NCBI GenBank assembly: GCA_020975725.1
Contig: QXJR01000028.1
Coordinates: 434,001-498,000, forward strand
DNA from: Picocystis sp. L7
Lineage: Eukaryota > Chlorophyta > Picocystophyceae > Picocystales > Picocystaceae
Reading direction: 5' to 3'
DNA: 64,000 nucleotides
Every line of letters starts with the position of its first letter. Positions within the stretch are counted from its first letter, which is position 1. The position numbers and the translations under genes were made by a program. A model generated the notes under the pieces. The model ran no database searches and was not told the origin of the DNA. It worked only from the letters and a program-made list of their open reading frames with translations. Shown here one piece after another: positions 40,253-48,654 of the stretch.

Positions 40253-41574
40253 ATGGACGCGACGTGTCGAAGGGAGATGCGGCGGACGATACGGACGAGC
40301 GCACAGCTGCACCGCGCGACGATGAGCCGCGCGTTCGGCCGTTGTGCGGCGGTACGGGCCGCCAGGTTCGGCGTGGCACCCATGAGGACGGCAGTGGAGG
40401 TCATCCGACACGCTCCGCTCCCCGTGGCGCGCAAATCCGACGCGGCTGCCACGTGGAGGATGCGCTCCGGCGTCACGGAGGTCTTCTCGGGAAAAGGATT
40501 CGGCGAGCTGCTCGCATTGAGGAACAGCAAATCCAAAGAGTGAGCCATGCGATTCGAACCCGACGTCCGATTGCGCACGCGCCGGAAAGGAAGCTGACGA
40601 GACTTCGCTACTTCGTCGTCCCAGTGGAAGGAAGAGGTTGGTGAAGGGCACCGTCAGCCCACCTCTATCCGTACCCGATCACATCGAAAGGCCGCCGTAC
40701 GTCCTCAAGGGAGACGGAAAAGCGCCATGGACAGATGCGTATCAGATCCAGGACGAAGAGGTACGACACGTTCCGGGATCGAGTTGGGCACGCAAAACGT
40801 TGTCCATGGCGGTGCAAGGACACAGCTGACGGCGGATGATCGCCCTTCCTCAAACAGGGGATTGCCAGGATGAGAGAAGCAGGGAAACTTGCTGCACAGG
40901 TGAGGGACTTTGCAGGCTCGCTGGTGAAGCCTGGGGTGACCACAGACTACATTGATAAGCAGGTCCATCAGATGATCATCGATCACAATGCTTACCCGTC
41001 GCCTTTGGGATACGGCGGGTTTCCGAAGAGCGTGTGCACATCAATCAACGAGTGCATCTGTCATGGCATCCCTGACAGCAGAGAGTTGGAAGATGGAGAC
41101 ATTGTCAACATCGACGTCACAGTGTTTCTGAATGGATTCCACGGTGATACGTCGAAGACGTTTTTGTGTGGTAATGTAAGCGAGGATGCGAAGAAGCTGG
41201 TGCAAGTGACCAAGGATAGCTTAGATGCAGCAATAGCCGTATGTGGTCCTGGCGTACAACTGAAACGTATAGGGGACGAGATCCAAAAGGTTGCTGATGC
41301 ACACGGCTACGGTGTTGTTCGGAGCTTTGTGGGGCATGGGGTAGGCAGACTGTTCCATTCTGGGCCAACGGTCCTTCATTACAGGAACAACGATCGCGGA
41401 AAGCTGGAGCTCGGGCAAACTTTTACGATAGAACCCATGCTTACTGCGGGAGGAATACGGGAAAAATATTGGGACGACAACTGGACCGCCGTTACGGCCG
41501 ATGGTTCACTCTCAGCTCAGTTCGAGCACACCCTCTTGATCACTGACAGAGGCGTGGACATTTTGACTGTGTAA
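40253..41574 (+). CDS. Methionine aminopeptidase, organellar MAP1D type, two introns
   Basis: The coding sequence joins 40253-40539, 40625-40760 and 40858-41574, giving 379 aa. Intron 1 (85 bp) is GTGAGCC...CCCAG and intron 2 (97 bp) GTACGAC...AACAG. Splicing links the leader to VPDHIERPPYV, then QIQDEE to GIARMREAGKLAA, restoring the type I MetAP order. It removes the initiator methionine. Metal ligands sit in NIDVTVFLNGFHGDTSKTF (two Asp), FVGHGVGRLFH (His), FTIEPML (Glu) and QFEHTLL (Glu). HNAYPSPLGYGGFPKSVCTS is the mitochondrial/plastid MAP1D signature. The first 60 residues are Arg/Ala-rich, a likely organelle targeting peptide. ATGs at 40277 and 40322 are alternative starts. Confidence 0.92.
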
Positions 41575-41700
41575 GCGATGAAAGTCTGAATACCGTTGCA
41601 GCTTCCTCTCTGGTGCAGCACAATCGTCGGCAGCGATTGGGTGGTTGAAAGGAATGGCAATGTGCTTCAACTATCTATGCGGGAGCGAAAAATCATCGTT

Positions 41701-42354
41701 CTACCTCTTTGGGTCAGTGGTGTCCGAACTATTGAACAATTGCTTCACTTTCGTGAAGAATCGGGTGCAGCTGACGCAGAATCCACTGCCATCCACGGGG
41801 TCGCCGGTAGCTTGAGTTTGCCGACCGGTGACGTTGGCGGACGCCTGTTTTCGTCGCATTTCGGACCCCCGGCCCGCATTCTTACGGTTCGAATGCTTCT
41901 TCTGACTGTTTTCTCTCCCGTGGTGCTTCCCTCGTAGTCCCACACATGCGTGATCAGGTCCGAACCTGTGTTTCAAGCAGACTGGAACCGAGCACGCCTT
42001 GCACACGAATGTGTTGGAAAGCATCAGCTTTTCCCCGCATCCTGGAGCTCCACATCGTTTTTTGGGAGGCATTCGACCCTTCTGCGCCCTTTCGCACTCT
42101 CCAGACAGCAGGTGCCGTTCCCAAGCAGCGTCGACATCCGCTCGCGAGCCGTGCATTGGGATCGGCAGTTGGCAAGCCGGACAGACGGTCACCCGTTCGT
42201 CCTTCACCGGTCCCACTTGGCATCCGTGCGCACGGTACGTCCGGTGTTCGAGGCAGTACACCTGCTGGCACGCGTCGCAGGTGAAGGGAAGGAAGTCCAG
42301 CTGTCGGCATTCCGCGTGCGCGCACCTCGTGCCTAGGTGTGGCAGCTCGGCCAT
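41701..42354 (-). CDS. AN1-type zinc finger protein (ZFAND2/SAP11-like)
   Basis: A 217-aa protein with two AN1 zinc fingers. The first is at residues 4-43 (CAHAECRQLDFLPFTCDACQ, then YCLEHRTYRAHGC). The second is at about 96-136 (RCGAPGCGEKLMLSNTFVCK, then VCLKHRFGPDHAC). Between them is CPACQLPIP with a DVDAAWERHLLSGEC segment that matches the family linker. The C-terminal 75 residues are basic with a short CVSC pair. Family members link to the proteasome and p97/Cdc48 and respond to stress, which is inference here. The start is the ATG at 42352-42354; residues upstream in the same frame are promoter-like GC-rich sequence. It diverges from the glucosidase gene. Confidence 0.88.
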   Translation of the reverse strand: MAELPHLGTRCAHAECRQLDFLPFTCDACQQVYCLEHRTYRAHGCQVGPVKDERVTVCPACQLPIPMHGSRADVDAAWERHLLSGECERAQKGRMPPKKRCGAPGCGEKLMLSNTFVCKACSVPVCLKHRFGPDHACVGLRGKHHGRENSQKKHSNRKNAGRGSEMRRKQASANVTGRQTQATGDPVDGSGFCVSCTRFFTKVKQLFNSSDTTDPKR

Positions 42355-42419
42355 CGTGGTTCCATCCAGATGGTGTTCGAAGCGAAAGGCACCTCGACCC
42401 CGTCCCTCCCCTCCGAGGG

Positions 42420-42433
42420 GGGAGTTTCTTCTC
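42420..42433 (+). promoter_or_regulatory. Promoter-type motif GGGAGTTTCTTCTC between divergent genes
   Basis: Exact copy, extended to CTCCC so the outer five bases form an inverted repeat. It lies 66 bases upstream of the AN1 gene start and 266 upstream of the glucosidase start. Several GGGTTCG/CGAACCC boxes lie between it and the glucosidase ATG. Confidence 0.5.
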
Positions 42434-42698
42434 CCCTCGGGTGGAGGGGGACCACATCCTCCAGGTCCCCCCCGGGGTCCTGCCCGGTTCCAAAAGGGGG
42501 ATTGGACCCGCACGAACCCGGGTCGAGGCCGGTTCCTCGGGTTCAAGGCCCGGGAGGATCCCCTGTACTCACTCGGGTCCCTCCCCCGTCCGAAAGGGAG
42601 GACCCGCCGGGGTCGAACCCGAAACCTTCCGGGTTCGATCGGTGGGCTTTTCGGTTCAATGGGAGGTTTTCCTTGGGACTCGAACCACGAGGCCGACG

Positions 42699-45419
42699 AT
42701 GGCGGAGCGGATGGCGCTCGCTTGGCTATGGCGCGCGGCCGCCCTGGCCTTCCTGCTGGGCCTGGGATCGGCGTTCAAGCACGACGAGTTCAAGACCTGC
42801 GAGCAGGCGAACTTCTGCAAGCGAAACCGACGGATCGTTGCCGCACACCACGACTACCGGATCGAAAGCAGGGACGTGCGCGTGGTGGGAGATCGCCTCG
42901 AAGCCGCCGTTTGGGATCAAATGGAACCCAACGTCACGCTTTCGATCGACATTCTGGCCTACGAAGGTGGAATCGTGAGGCTTCAGGTGCGCGAACCACA
43001 GCCCAGGTATGAGGTGGAACACGTGCTGGTGGAAGACCTGGAAGAGAAACGTTCCAAGTGGACCGACGTGCAGATCAAGGCAGACCATGTGTCCTTGAAA
43101 AACGCACAAGTCACCGTTAAGATGAGGTACAGTCCCCTCAAGGTAGATCTTATCCAAGGTGGCAAGCCCTTCGCCACCTTCAACGATCGCCAGCTGTTCC
43201 ACCTGGAGCATACCCATACCAAAGGCGAGAATGAAACCGAAGGAGCATGGGAAGAGCGGTTCCGATCCTTTACAGATAGCAAACCACGCGGACCCCAAGC
43301 AATTTCCGTTGACGTCACCTTCCACTCGGTGCGACACATTTATGGCCTGCCCGAGAGGGCATCTAGCTTTTCCCTCAAAGATACATTCGAAGAAGGGAAT
43401 CCAACCTCTGAGCCATACAGACTGTACAACTTGGACGTGTTCGAATATGATCACGATTCGCCTTTTGGTCTGTATGGCTCGATACCTCTCTTGCTTGCCC
43501 ACAGAGCCGGGCTCACCGTGGGTGCGTTCTGGCTTAATGGTGCGGAAATGTTCGTGGACGTTAGCAGCGAGCGCTCCGGCTTTTTGACGGGCAAGCACGT
43601 GGTGTCCAGGCAGAGCCATTGGATTGCAGAGAGTGGGATAGTGGATTTCTTTTTCATGCCGGGCCCTTCTCCCGCAGATGTAGCCATGCAGTATGCGCAA
43701 CTTACAGGAACAGCATCGCTGCCGCCAATGTTTGGAATTTCTTACCACCAATGCCGCTGGAATTACAACGACCAGGAGGACGTGAAGCTAGTGGATGCAT
43801 CCTTCGATGAGCATGACATCCCATATGATGTCATCTGGCTAGATATTGAGCACACCGATGGCAAGAGGTACTTAACCTGGGACAGGCACAAGTTTCCAGA
43901 GCCCAAAAAGATGCAACAAGAAATAGCATCCAAGGGACGGAAGATGGTAACAATTGTAGATCCTCATATTAAGAGGGACAAGAACTACCCCGTCTTCAAG
44001 GAAGCTGAAAAGTCTGGATATTTCGTAAAGACCAAAGACAAGAAAGATTTTGATGGCTGGTGCTGGCCTGGAAGTTCCAGTTATCTTGATGTGATGAATC
44101 CAGAAATTCGCCAGTGGTGGGCAAAGCAACTGTCTGAGGAGAACTATCCTGAGTCTACCACTGACCTGCACATCTGGAACGATATGAACGAGCCCAGCGT
44201 TTTCAATGGCCCAGAGGTGACAATGCCCAAAGATAATTTGCACTTCCCGAATGGGTCCTCTGGGCTTCCAGTTGAGCACAGAGATGTGCACAATCTATAT
44301 GGTCTGTTCTATCATGCGGCTACAGCAGAGGGGTTGAAGCTCAGATCCGAAGGAAAAGAGCGAACATTCGTGCTTTCCCGAGCTTTTTTTGCCGGCTCGC
44401 AAAAGTATGGGGCCATTTGGACTGGAGACAATGCCGCTAATTGGGATCATCTGAGGGTTTCTGTTCCAATGCTGCTTGCATTGAGCATTGCAGGCATTTC
44501 ATTCTCAGGTGCCGATGTGGGCGGTTTTTTCGGCAACCCAGAAACTGACCTGCTGACTAGATGGTATCAACTTGGTACATACTACCCCTTCCTAAGGGCG
44601 CATGCCCATCTTGAAACCAAGCGACGGGAACCTTGGCTATTTGGGGAGCCCGCCACTTCGCGGATTCGAGAAGCTTTGCGCGAGAGGTATGCCCTCTTGC
44701 CATACCTCTACACCCTGTTTCGCTGGGGGAACTTGACCGGACAGCCAATTATGAGGCCGCTCTGGTACGAATTTCCCAACGACTCTAATGTGTTTGACAT
44801 GGATGATGCATTCATGTTTGGCGATTCTCTCTTGGTGTACCCGGTCCTGGAGAAGGATGCGGAGTCTATCACTGCACGGCTTCCTGGCACTGAACCATGG
44901 TACTGTGCAAAGACCGGCTCAGTACATGCACCTGGCACAGCAACAGTAAGCGTCGATATGGAGAGCATCCCAGTCTGGTTACGGGGAGGTACGATTGTTG
45001 CTCGCAAAGAGCGTCCAAGGAGAAGCAGTGCACAAGCTGCGCTTGACCCTCTCACTCTGGTAATATCTTTGGACCGAAAGGGGGCAGCTTCTGGAGACCT
45101 GTACATGGATGATGGCCATAGCTTTGATTTTGATTCAGGCAAATACATTCACAGAAAGTTTTCCTTTAAAGGACAGACATTGACCAATGAAAGGTTCGAT
45201 GGATCTTCAACTTGGGACATGCCTACAATGATTGAAAAGATAGTGATCCTTGGCATGAAGAATAAACATTTGAGTGCGCACCTGCAAGATGGCACCCCAC
45301 TGCATGTCGAACAGGGCCCTCTTATTATGGCTGCTGGCAATCCCGATGTTGCTTTGATTGTGCGGAAGCCTAAACTCTCTGCTTCCTTGGATTGGACCAT
45401 CACATTTTTGTCGGCATAG
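42699..45419 (+). CDS. Glucosidase II alpha subunit (GH31), ER glycoprotein processing
   Basis: A 906-aa ER enzyme that trims glucose from N-linked glycans in the calnexin/calreticulin cycle. A signal peptide is clear (WRAAALAFLLGLGSAF), followed by FKTCEQANFCKRNR, the Cys motif at the start of all glucosidase II alpha chains. The N-terminal beta domain contains HIYGLPERASSFSLKDT and EPYRLYNLDVFEYD. The GH31 barrel has ISYHQCRWNYND, VIWLDIEHTDGKRYLTWD, the nucleophile in WNDMNEPSVFNGPE (D495) and the acid/base in IWTGDNAANWDHL (D577). FSGADVGGFFGNPETDLLTR follows. The C-terminal beta domains are complete, and the length equals that of plant homologues (about 920 aa). The start is the ATG at 42699, since the open frame upstream overlaps the AN1 gene promoter. 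No intron is apparent. Confidence 0.96.
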   Translation: MAERMALAWLWRAAALAFLLGLGSAFKHDEFKTCEQANFCKRNRRIVAAHHDYRIESRDVRVVGDRLEAAVWDQMEPNVTLSIDILAYEGGIVRLQVREPQPRYEVEHVLVEDLEEKRSKWTDVQIKADHVSLKNAQVTVKMRYSPLKVDLIQGGKPFATFNDRQLFHLEHTHTKGENETEGAWEERFRSFTDSKPRGPQAISVDVTFHSVRHIYGLPERASSFSLKDTFEEGNPTSEPYRLYNLDVFEYDHDSPFGLYGSIPLLLAHRAGLTVGAFWLNGAEMFVDVSSERSGFLTGKHVVSRQSHWIAESGIVDFFFMPGPSPADVAMQYAQLTGTASLPPMFGISYHQCRWNYNDQEDVKLVDASFDEHDIPYDVIWLDIEHTDGKRYLTWDRHKFPEPKKMQQEIASKGRKMVTIVDPHIKRDKNYPVFKEAEKSGYFVKTKDKKDFDGWCWPGSSSYLDVMNPEIRQWWAKQLSEENYPESTTDLHIWNDMNEPSVFNGPEVTMPKDNLHFPNGSSGLPVEHRDVHNLYGLFYHAATAEGLKLRSEGKERTFVLSRAFFAGSQKYGAIWTGDNAANWDHLRVSVPMLLALSIAGISFSGADVGGFFGNPETDLLTRWYQLGTYYPFLRAHAHLETKRREPWLFGEPATSRIREALRERYALLPYLYTLFRWGNLTGQPIMRPLWYEFPNDSNVFDMDDAFMFGDSLLVYPVLEKDAESITARLPGTEPWYCAKTGSVHAPGTATVSVDMESIPVWLRGGTIVARKERPRRSSAQAALDPLTLVISLDRKGAASGDLYMDDGHSFDFDSGKYIHRKFSFKGQTLTNERFDGSSTWDMPTMIEKIVILGMKNKHLSAHLQDGTPLHVEQGPLIMAAGNPDVALIVRKPKLSASLDWTITFLSA

Positions 45420-46392
45420 TACCTTGCTTCCATTGCTGGTTACCTACGGCTGTTCAAGCCAGGCACACTTCATTTTGGATGCGACATAGATGCATCTTCG
45501 GCCATCTGGCACAGATGAGTGAATGGTTCTTGCAAGATGGCAAACTTTACATTTGGCATGGGTGAAGTTTCCCGAGGAAGTCAGGTCTGTCCTACCTGGC
45601 AGACCGGAAACTGCAGTGATTGCTCTCAGAAGTATCCAGGAAGCAGGACGATATTCATTGTAAAGAGGAAACGCGTCCATGGTACTTCACTTCTCACCTC
45701 TCATCACTTTGCTTTGTGTTGCACAATTGTCTTGCACAAAAGCATCACTGTTTTTTTCTCGTTATCAGCAGTAACTCGTTGCTGATTATGCAGATGAGCT
45801 ATCGTCGTATCATCAGATTTTCAATGGTACCTCAGCATCGGGGGAAGAGTTGACAAGAAGGGGCACAGTGCATCCATCCAAGTCGCGTGTGGAACGGACG
45901 ATCGACCGATTGGAAGGGTACTGCAAAAGGAACGATGAAGAATGTATCTGTGGTTGTCCATTCCATCGATTCTCAAGAACATCCATTCTTTGGAATCCTT
46001 GGCTCGCTTCACAATCCACGCACACTCGTTCGACCTACCCATATTCGAGAAGCGTCATTGCATCATCTTTGGCTCTCATGGGATCCAAAACCATCCGTGT
46101 TGGATCCGGTTGAGGATGTTTGTGCACTTGAGCTGGACGGTTGGGCACTCCTGGCATCACCCCTGTGTCAAGGTGGTCAACCTCGTTCTCGGAGAAGCAG
46201 GTGGGCATGGTCCAGGCTGTGGTTTCTTGCTCCCCATCTGCATGTTTCGGTCCAACACACAACCTTGCTTGTCCTCGGTCCAGGTTGGTGCAGTTGGAGC
46301 AGGCCATCGACAGGTACTTGTGGATCCAAGACCGCGTCCGCGAACCCTGAGCGGCCTTCCAAGCATCGCAGCGGGACGGACGCGAAAGAAAC
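45420..46392. other. Intergenic stretch, gene content unresolved
   Basis: Open frames exist on both strands, for example minus-strand readings with MACSNCTNLDRG (near 46320) and SKEWMFLRIDGMDNHRY (near 45970), but none is recognised. The otherwise alternating strand order of this region would predict a minus-strand gene here. Extra 5' exons of the FHA gene are also possible. Confidence 0.3.
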
Positions 46393-46965
46393 ATGTCCCA
46401 CCGAAGGGAAGGTGGAGCCGTGGCGGACGTGCAAGGTCGTGGGCAGGAGCAGGAAGGACGAGAGGCGCGTGCAGGAACGTCGGGACTGCCACTCGGTGTG
46501 GACTTCGGACTCTCCGGCCTGCTTGCACAGGAGCAAAACAAGTGCCTTGACGTTGTGTTGAAGTTCACCGAGCCGCCAGAAGCTCATCAACCCACCAACA
46601 AGTGGCGCGTGTACGTATTCGATCGCGGAAACGAGATCGCCGAGACATACAACCTGCACGATGAAAGCTGCTATCTGTGCGGCACGAGCACGGAGGTCGC
46701 CGATGTGCTATTGAGTCATCCTACTTGCGAGGAGCAACATTCTGTCCTCCAGTTTCGAATGGTGGAGAAGGAAGGCAAGGATCACCTGATGGTGAAGAGC
46801 GTCCGTCTGTACATTCTGGACCTGGAGAGCACCCATGGAACATACATCAACGGCGAGAGAATCAAGCCTGATTTTTACTACGAGATCCTCGATCGGGACA
46901 TGGTACAGTTCGGAAAGGATGCTCGCGAGTTCATTTTCTTGAAAGAACCCGATGGAACTGTCTGA
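46393..46965 (+). CDS. FHA-domain protein of the SNIP1/DAWDLE/Pml1 type
   Basis: A 190-aa protein, nearly all FHA domain, which binds phosphothreonine. Relatives act in the spliceosomal RES complex (Pml1/SNIP1) and in microRNA biogenesis (DAWDLE). The region ahead of the FHA fold (FGLSGLLAQEQNK and FTEPPEAHQPTNKWRVYVFD) is specific to this group. The FHA core follows: ESCYLCGTSTEVADVLLSHP, CEEQHSVLQFRMVEK, then LYILDLESTHGTYINGERI and DRDMVQFGKDAREFIFL. The usual Arg of the phosphopeptide-binding GR motif reads GT (CGTSTE), a notable change. The first 30 residues are unconserved and an additional 5' exon may exist. It converges with the next gene, 74 bases between stop codons. Confidence 0.85.
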   Translation: MSHRREGGAVADVQGRGQEQEGREARAGTSGLPLGVDFGLSGLLAQEQNKCLDVVLKFTEPPEAHQPTNKWRVYVFDRGNEIAETYNLHDESCYLCGTSTEVADVLLSHPTCEEQHSVLQFRMVEKEGKDHLMVKSVRLYILDLESTHGTYINGERIKPDFYYEILDRDMVQFGKDAREFIFLKEPDGTV

Positions 46966-47039
46966 TCACACGTGGCGTTGGTGCCAAACACCCGAGGGAC
47001 AGAAGCTTCATGCTCACCAATGCCGACCTCTTCTTACAT

Positions 47040-47414
47040 TCACTTATCACCGGTGGAGACGTGCACTTTCTGCAAGAGTTGAAAGGCAGGTCCGTACTGC
47101 AGCCCGGACTCCCTCATGCTTGCGTACAAGCTCACTGCATCTTGGGGGACTCGTGCGGACGCCCTTTGTGCATCCGTGCCTCTTTGGAAGAGGTTCTGTT
47201 CTCTCTGTTCGATGTTCTTTTTTTCTGCTCTGTACGCTTCCTTGAGCAGCTCCTGGAAGGCTTGCATATCATCCCCGAGTGCAACTTTGGCCACTTCAGG
47301 TTCTTTTTGGAGCAGTTCCATTCGCTTCTCGTCGTTTCTCAAGGCTTCTTGGAAGGCTTTCGGGTCTTTCGCCGTCCCGTCTTCGTTCAGCGAGAAGGGT
47401 CCGTTGTCATCCAT
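47040..47414 (-). CDS. Small unknown protein (124 aa), charged and helical
   Basis: The frame runs from the ATG at 47412-47414 with biased, protein-like composition: acidic N-terminus (MDDNGPFSLNEDGTAKD), a central helical charged part (LLKEAYRAEKKNIEQREQNL), and a C-terminus with RASARVPQDAVSLYASMRES and GLQYGPAFQLL. The last segment resembles the YGPAF motif of polyketide-synthase dehydratase domains, but the protein is far too short and lacks catalytic residues, so this is not evidence of function. No signal peptide or membrane segment. It looks like a conserved soluble protein whose family I do not recognise. Confidence 0.55.
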   Translation of the reverse strand: MDDNGPFSLNEDGTAKDPKAFQEALRNDEKRMELLQKEPEVAKVALGDDMQAFQELLKEAYRAEKKNIEQREQNLFQRGTDAQRASARVPQDAVSLYASMRESGLQYGPAFQLLQKVHVSTGDK

Positions 47415-47700
47415 GGTTCAGCTTTCACTTTTCAGGCCTTGCTGGTGCACGCACCGTTTGGTATCCCACCACTCGTCAGTCTCTTCCCACGACCCTCCAC
47501 GTCCGTCTTTCGATCGCGCGTCTCCTCTTCCGATCCTTCCGTCTCTCCCTCACCTTTTCTGTCTCCCTTGCCTTCGCTTCTTCTCCCCTTTTCCGGCGTA
47601 CAGACGCGTGCAGCTCTTCCTGCGACGTGCGTCGAAGTGGCGTAACGCTCGGTCCACCTCCCAAAAGCCACCACTCTCTCCCCTCTGGACCCACCCCTTT

Positions 47701-47805
47701 GGGAGTTTCTTCTCTTCTCTTTCGGGAGTTGCTTCTCCCCTCTTTCGGGAGTTTCTTCTTCCCTCTTTCGGGAGTTGGTTCTCTACTCTTTGGGAGTTTC
47801 TTCTC
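47701..47805 (+). repeat. Five-copy array of the promoter-type motif, about 23-bp period
   Basis: Copies start at 47701, 47724, 47747, 47770 and 47792. The first and last are exact GGGAGTTTCTTCTC; the others differ at one or two bases. Spacings are 23, 23, 23 and 22 bases, about two helical turns, so all copies would face the same side of the DNA. The array lies 287 bases upstream of the small gene at 47414 and 850 upstream of the DEAD-box gene. Confidence 0.8.
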
Positions 47806-48215
47806 GGTCGAGGGGAAGCGGTGGCTTGGGACGCGAGCGTCCGAACCGCAGTGGTTCGCGAGCAAAAGCTTCGCGTCGCAGGAGCGGCGACCATCGAGGC
47901 TTCGCCCTCGGGTCGTTCGAAGGAGAAGATACGCGTCGGGGACAGGTGCATGGATTCCACGCTGCTCGGTGTCCTCCCTCCCCGACCATGGCTCTCGGAC
48001 GGGTGCGGGTGGCGCACGATTCCCGACCTCCTCTCCATCTTCCGCCCTCACGCACCCCTCCACGTGCGATCTCGACCCGTCGCACGTCGCCTGCATCCCC
48101 TCCCGCGCCGCGCCGACTCCCATGCGCCTCGTCCGCCGCGCACTCCACACCGTCGCCTTCTGCTACAGGGTCGGAACATTGGCGGTCCCTCCCCCTTCGG
48201 ACGGGTGCGAATGCG

Positions 48216-48370
48216 CTTGGGTGTGAGGGCCAGTGTCCGAGTGTGAGGGTGTGGGTGTGAGTGGGACTGTCCGAGTGTGAGGGTGTGAGGGTGTGAGTGC
48301 CACTGTCCGAGTGTGTGGGTGTGAGGGCGACTGTCCGAGTGTGTGGGTGTGAGGGGTGTGAGGGGTGTGG
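48216..48370. repeat. GT-rich minisatellite
   Basis: Imperfect units containing TGTCCGAGTGTG start at 48234, 48268, 48304 and 48332, separated by GGGTGTGAG stretches. It lies in the 5' flank of the DEAD-box gene and looks like an ordinary short tandem repeat. Confidence 0.75.
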
Positions 48371-48654
48371 GTTCGGCCCTCTTCGGCACTTGGGGTTGCA
48401 GGCGCGATCGTTGCGCCGCCTCTGGGTGCGTGCGTTCGGATCCAGGCGGGAAGGCAGGGGACGGGGCGGGACGGATGCCGTGGAGGACGGTGTCAGGACC
48501 GTTGGGATCGTGGCGCACGAGGAAAGACCACGTCGTGAACCCGGCGGACCGGGAAGAGGGGAAAGGGACGTGTGTGCTTTGGGAAACGAAAGCTGACCGA
48601 TCGGATCGCAGGACACGCGATTGGACGCGAAAGGAAAAAGATACGAACGTAAAC

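Noticed and set aside
40540-40570. Possible tRNA from the GATTCGAACCC sequence
   Set aside because: No T stem or cloverleaf forms on either strand; the position is inside an intron of the MetAP gene.
42339-42698. N-terminal extension of the glucosidase to 42339
   Set aside because: A clear signal peptide begins at the ATG 42699; the extension overlaps the divergent AN1 gene and its promoter.
47040-47200. Polyketide-synthase dehydratase fragment
   Set aside because: Only a YGPAF-like pentapeptide matches; no catalytic His/Asp motifs and no adjoining PKS domains.
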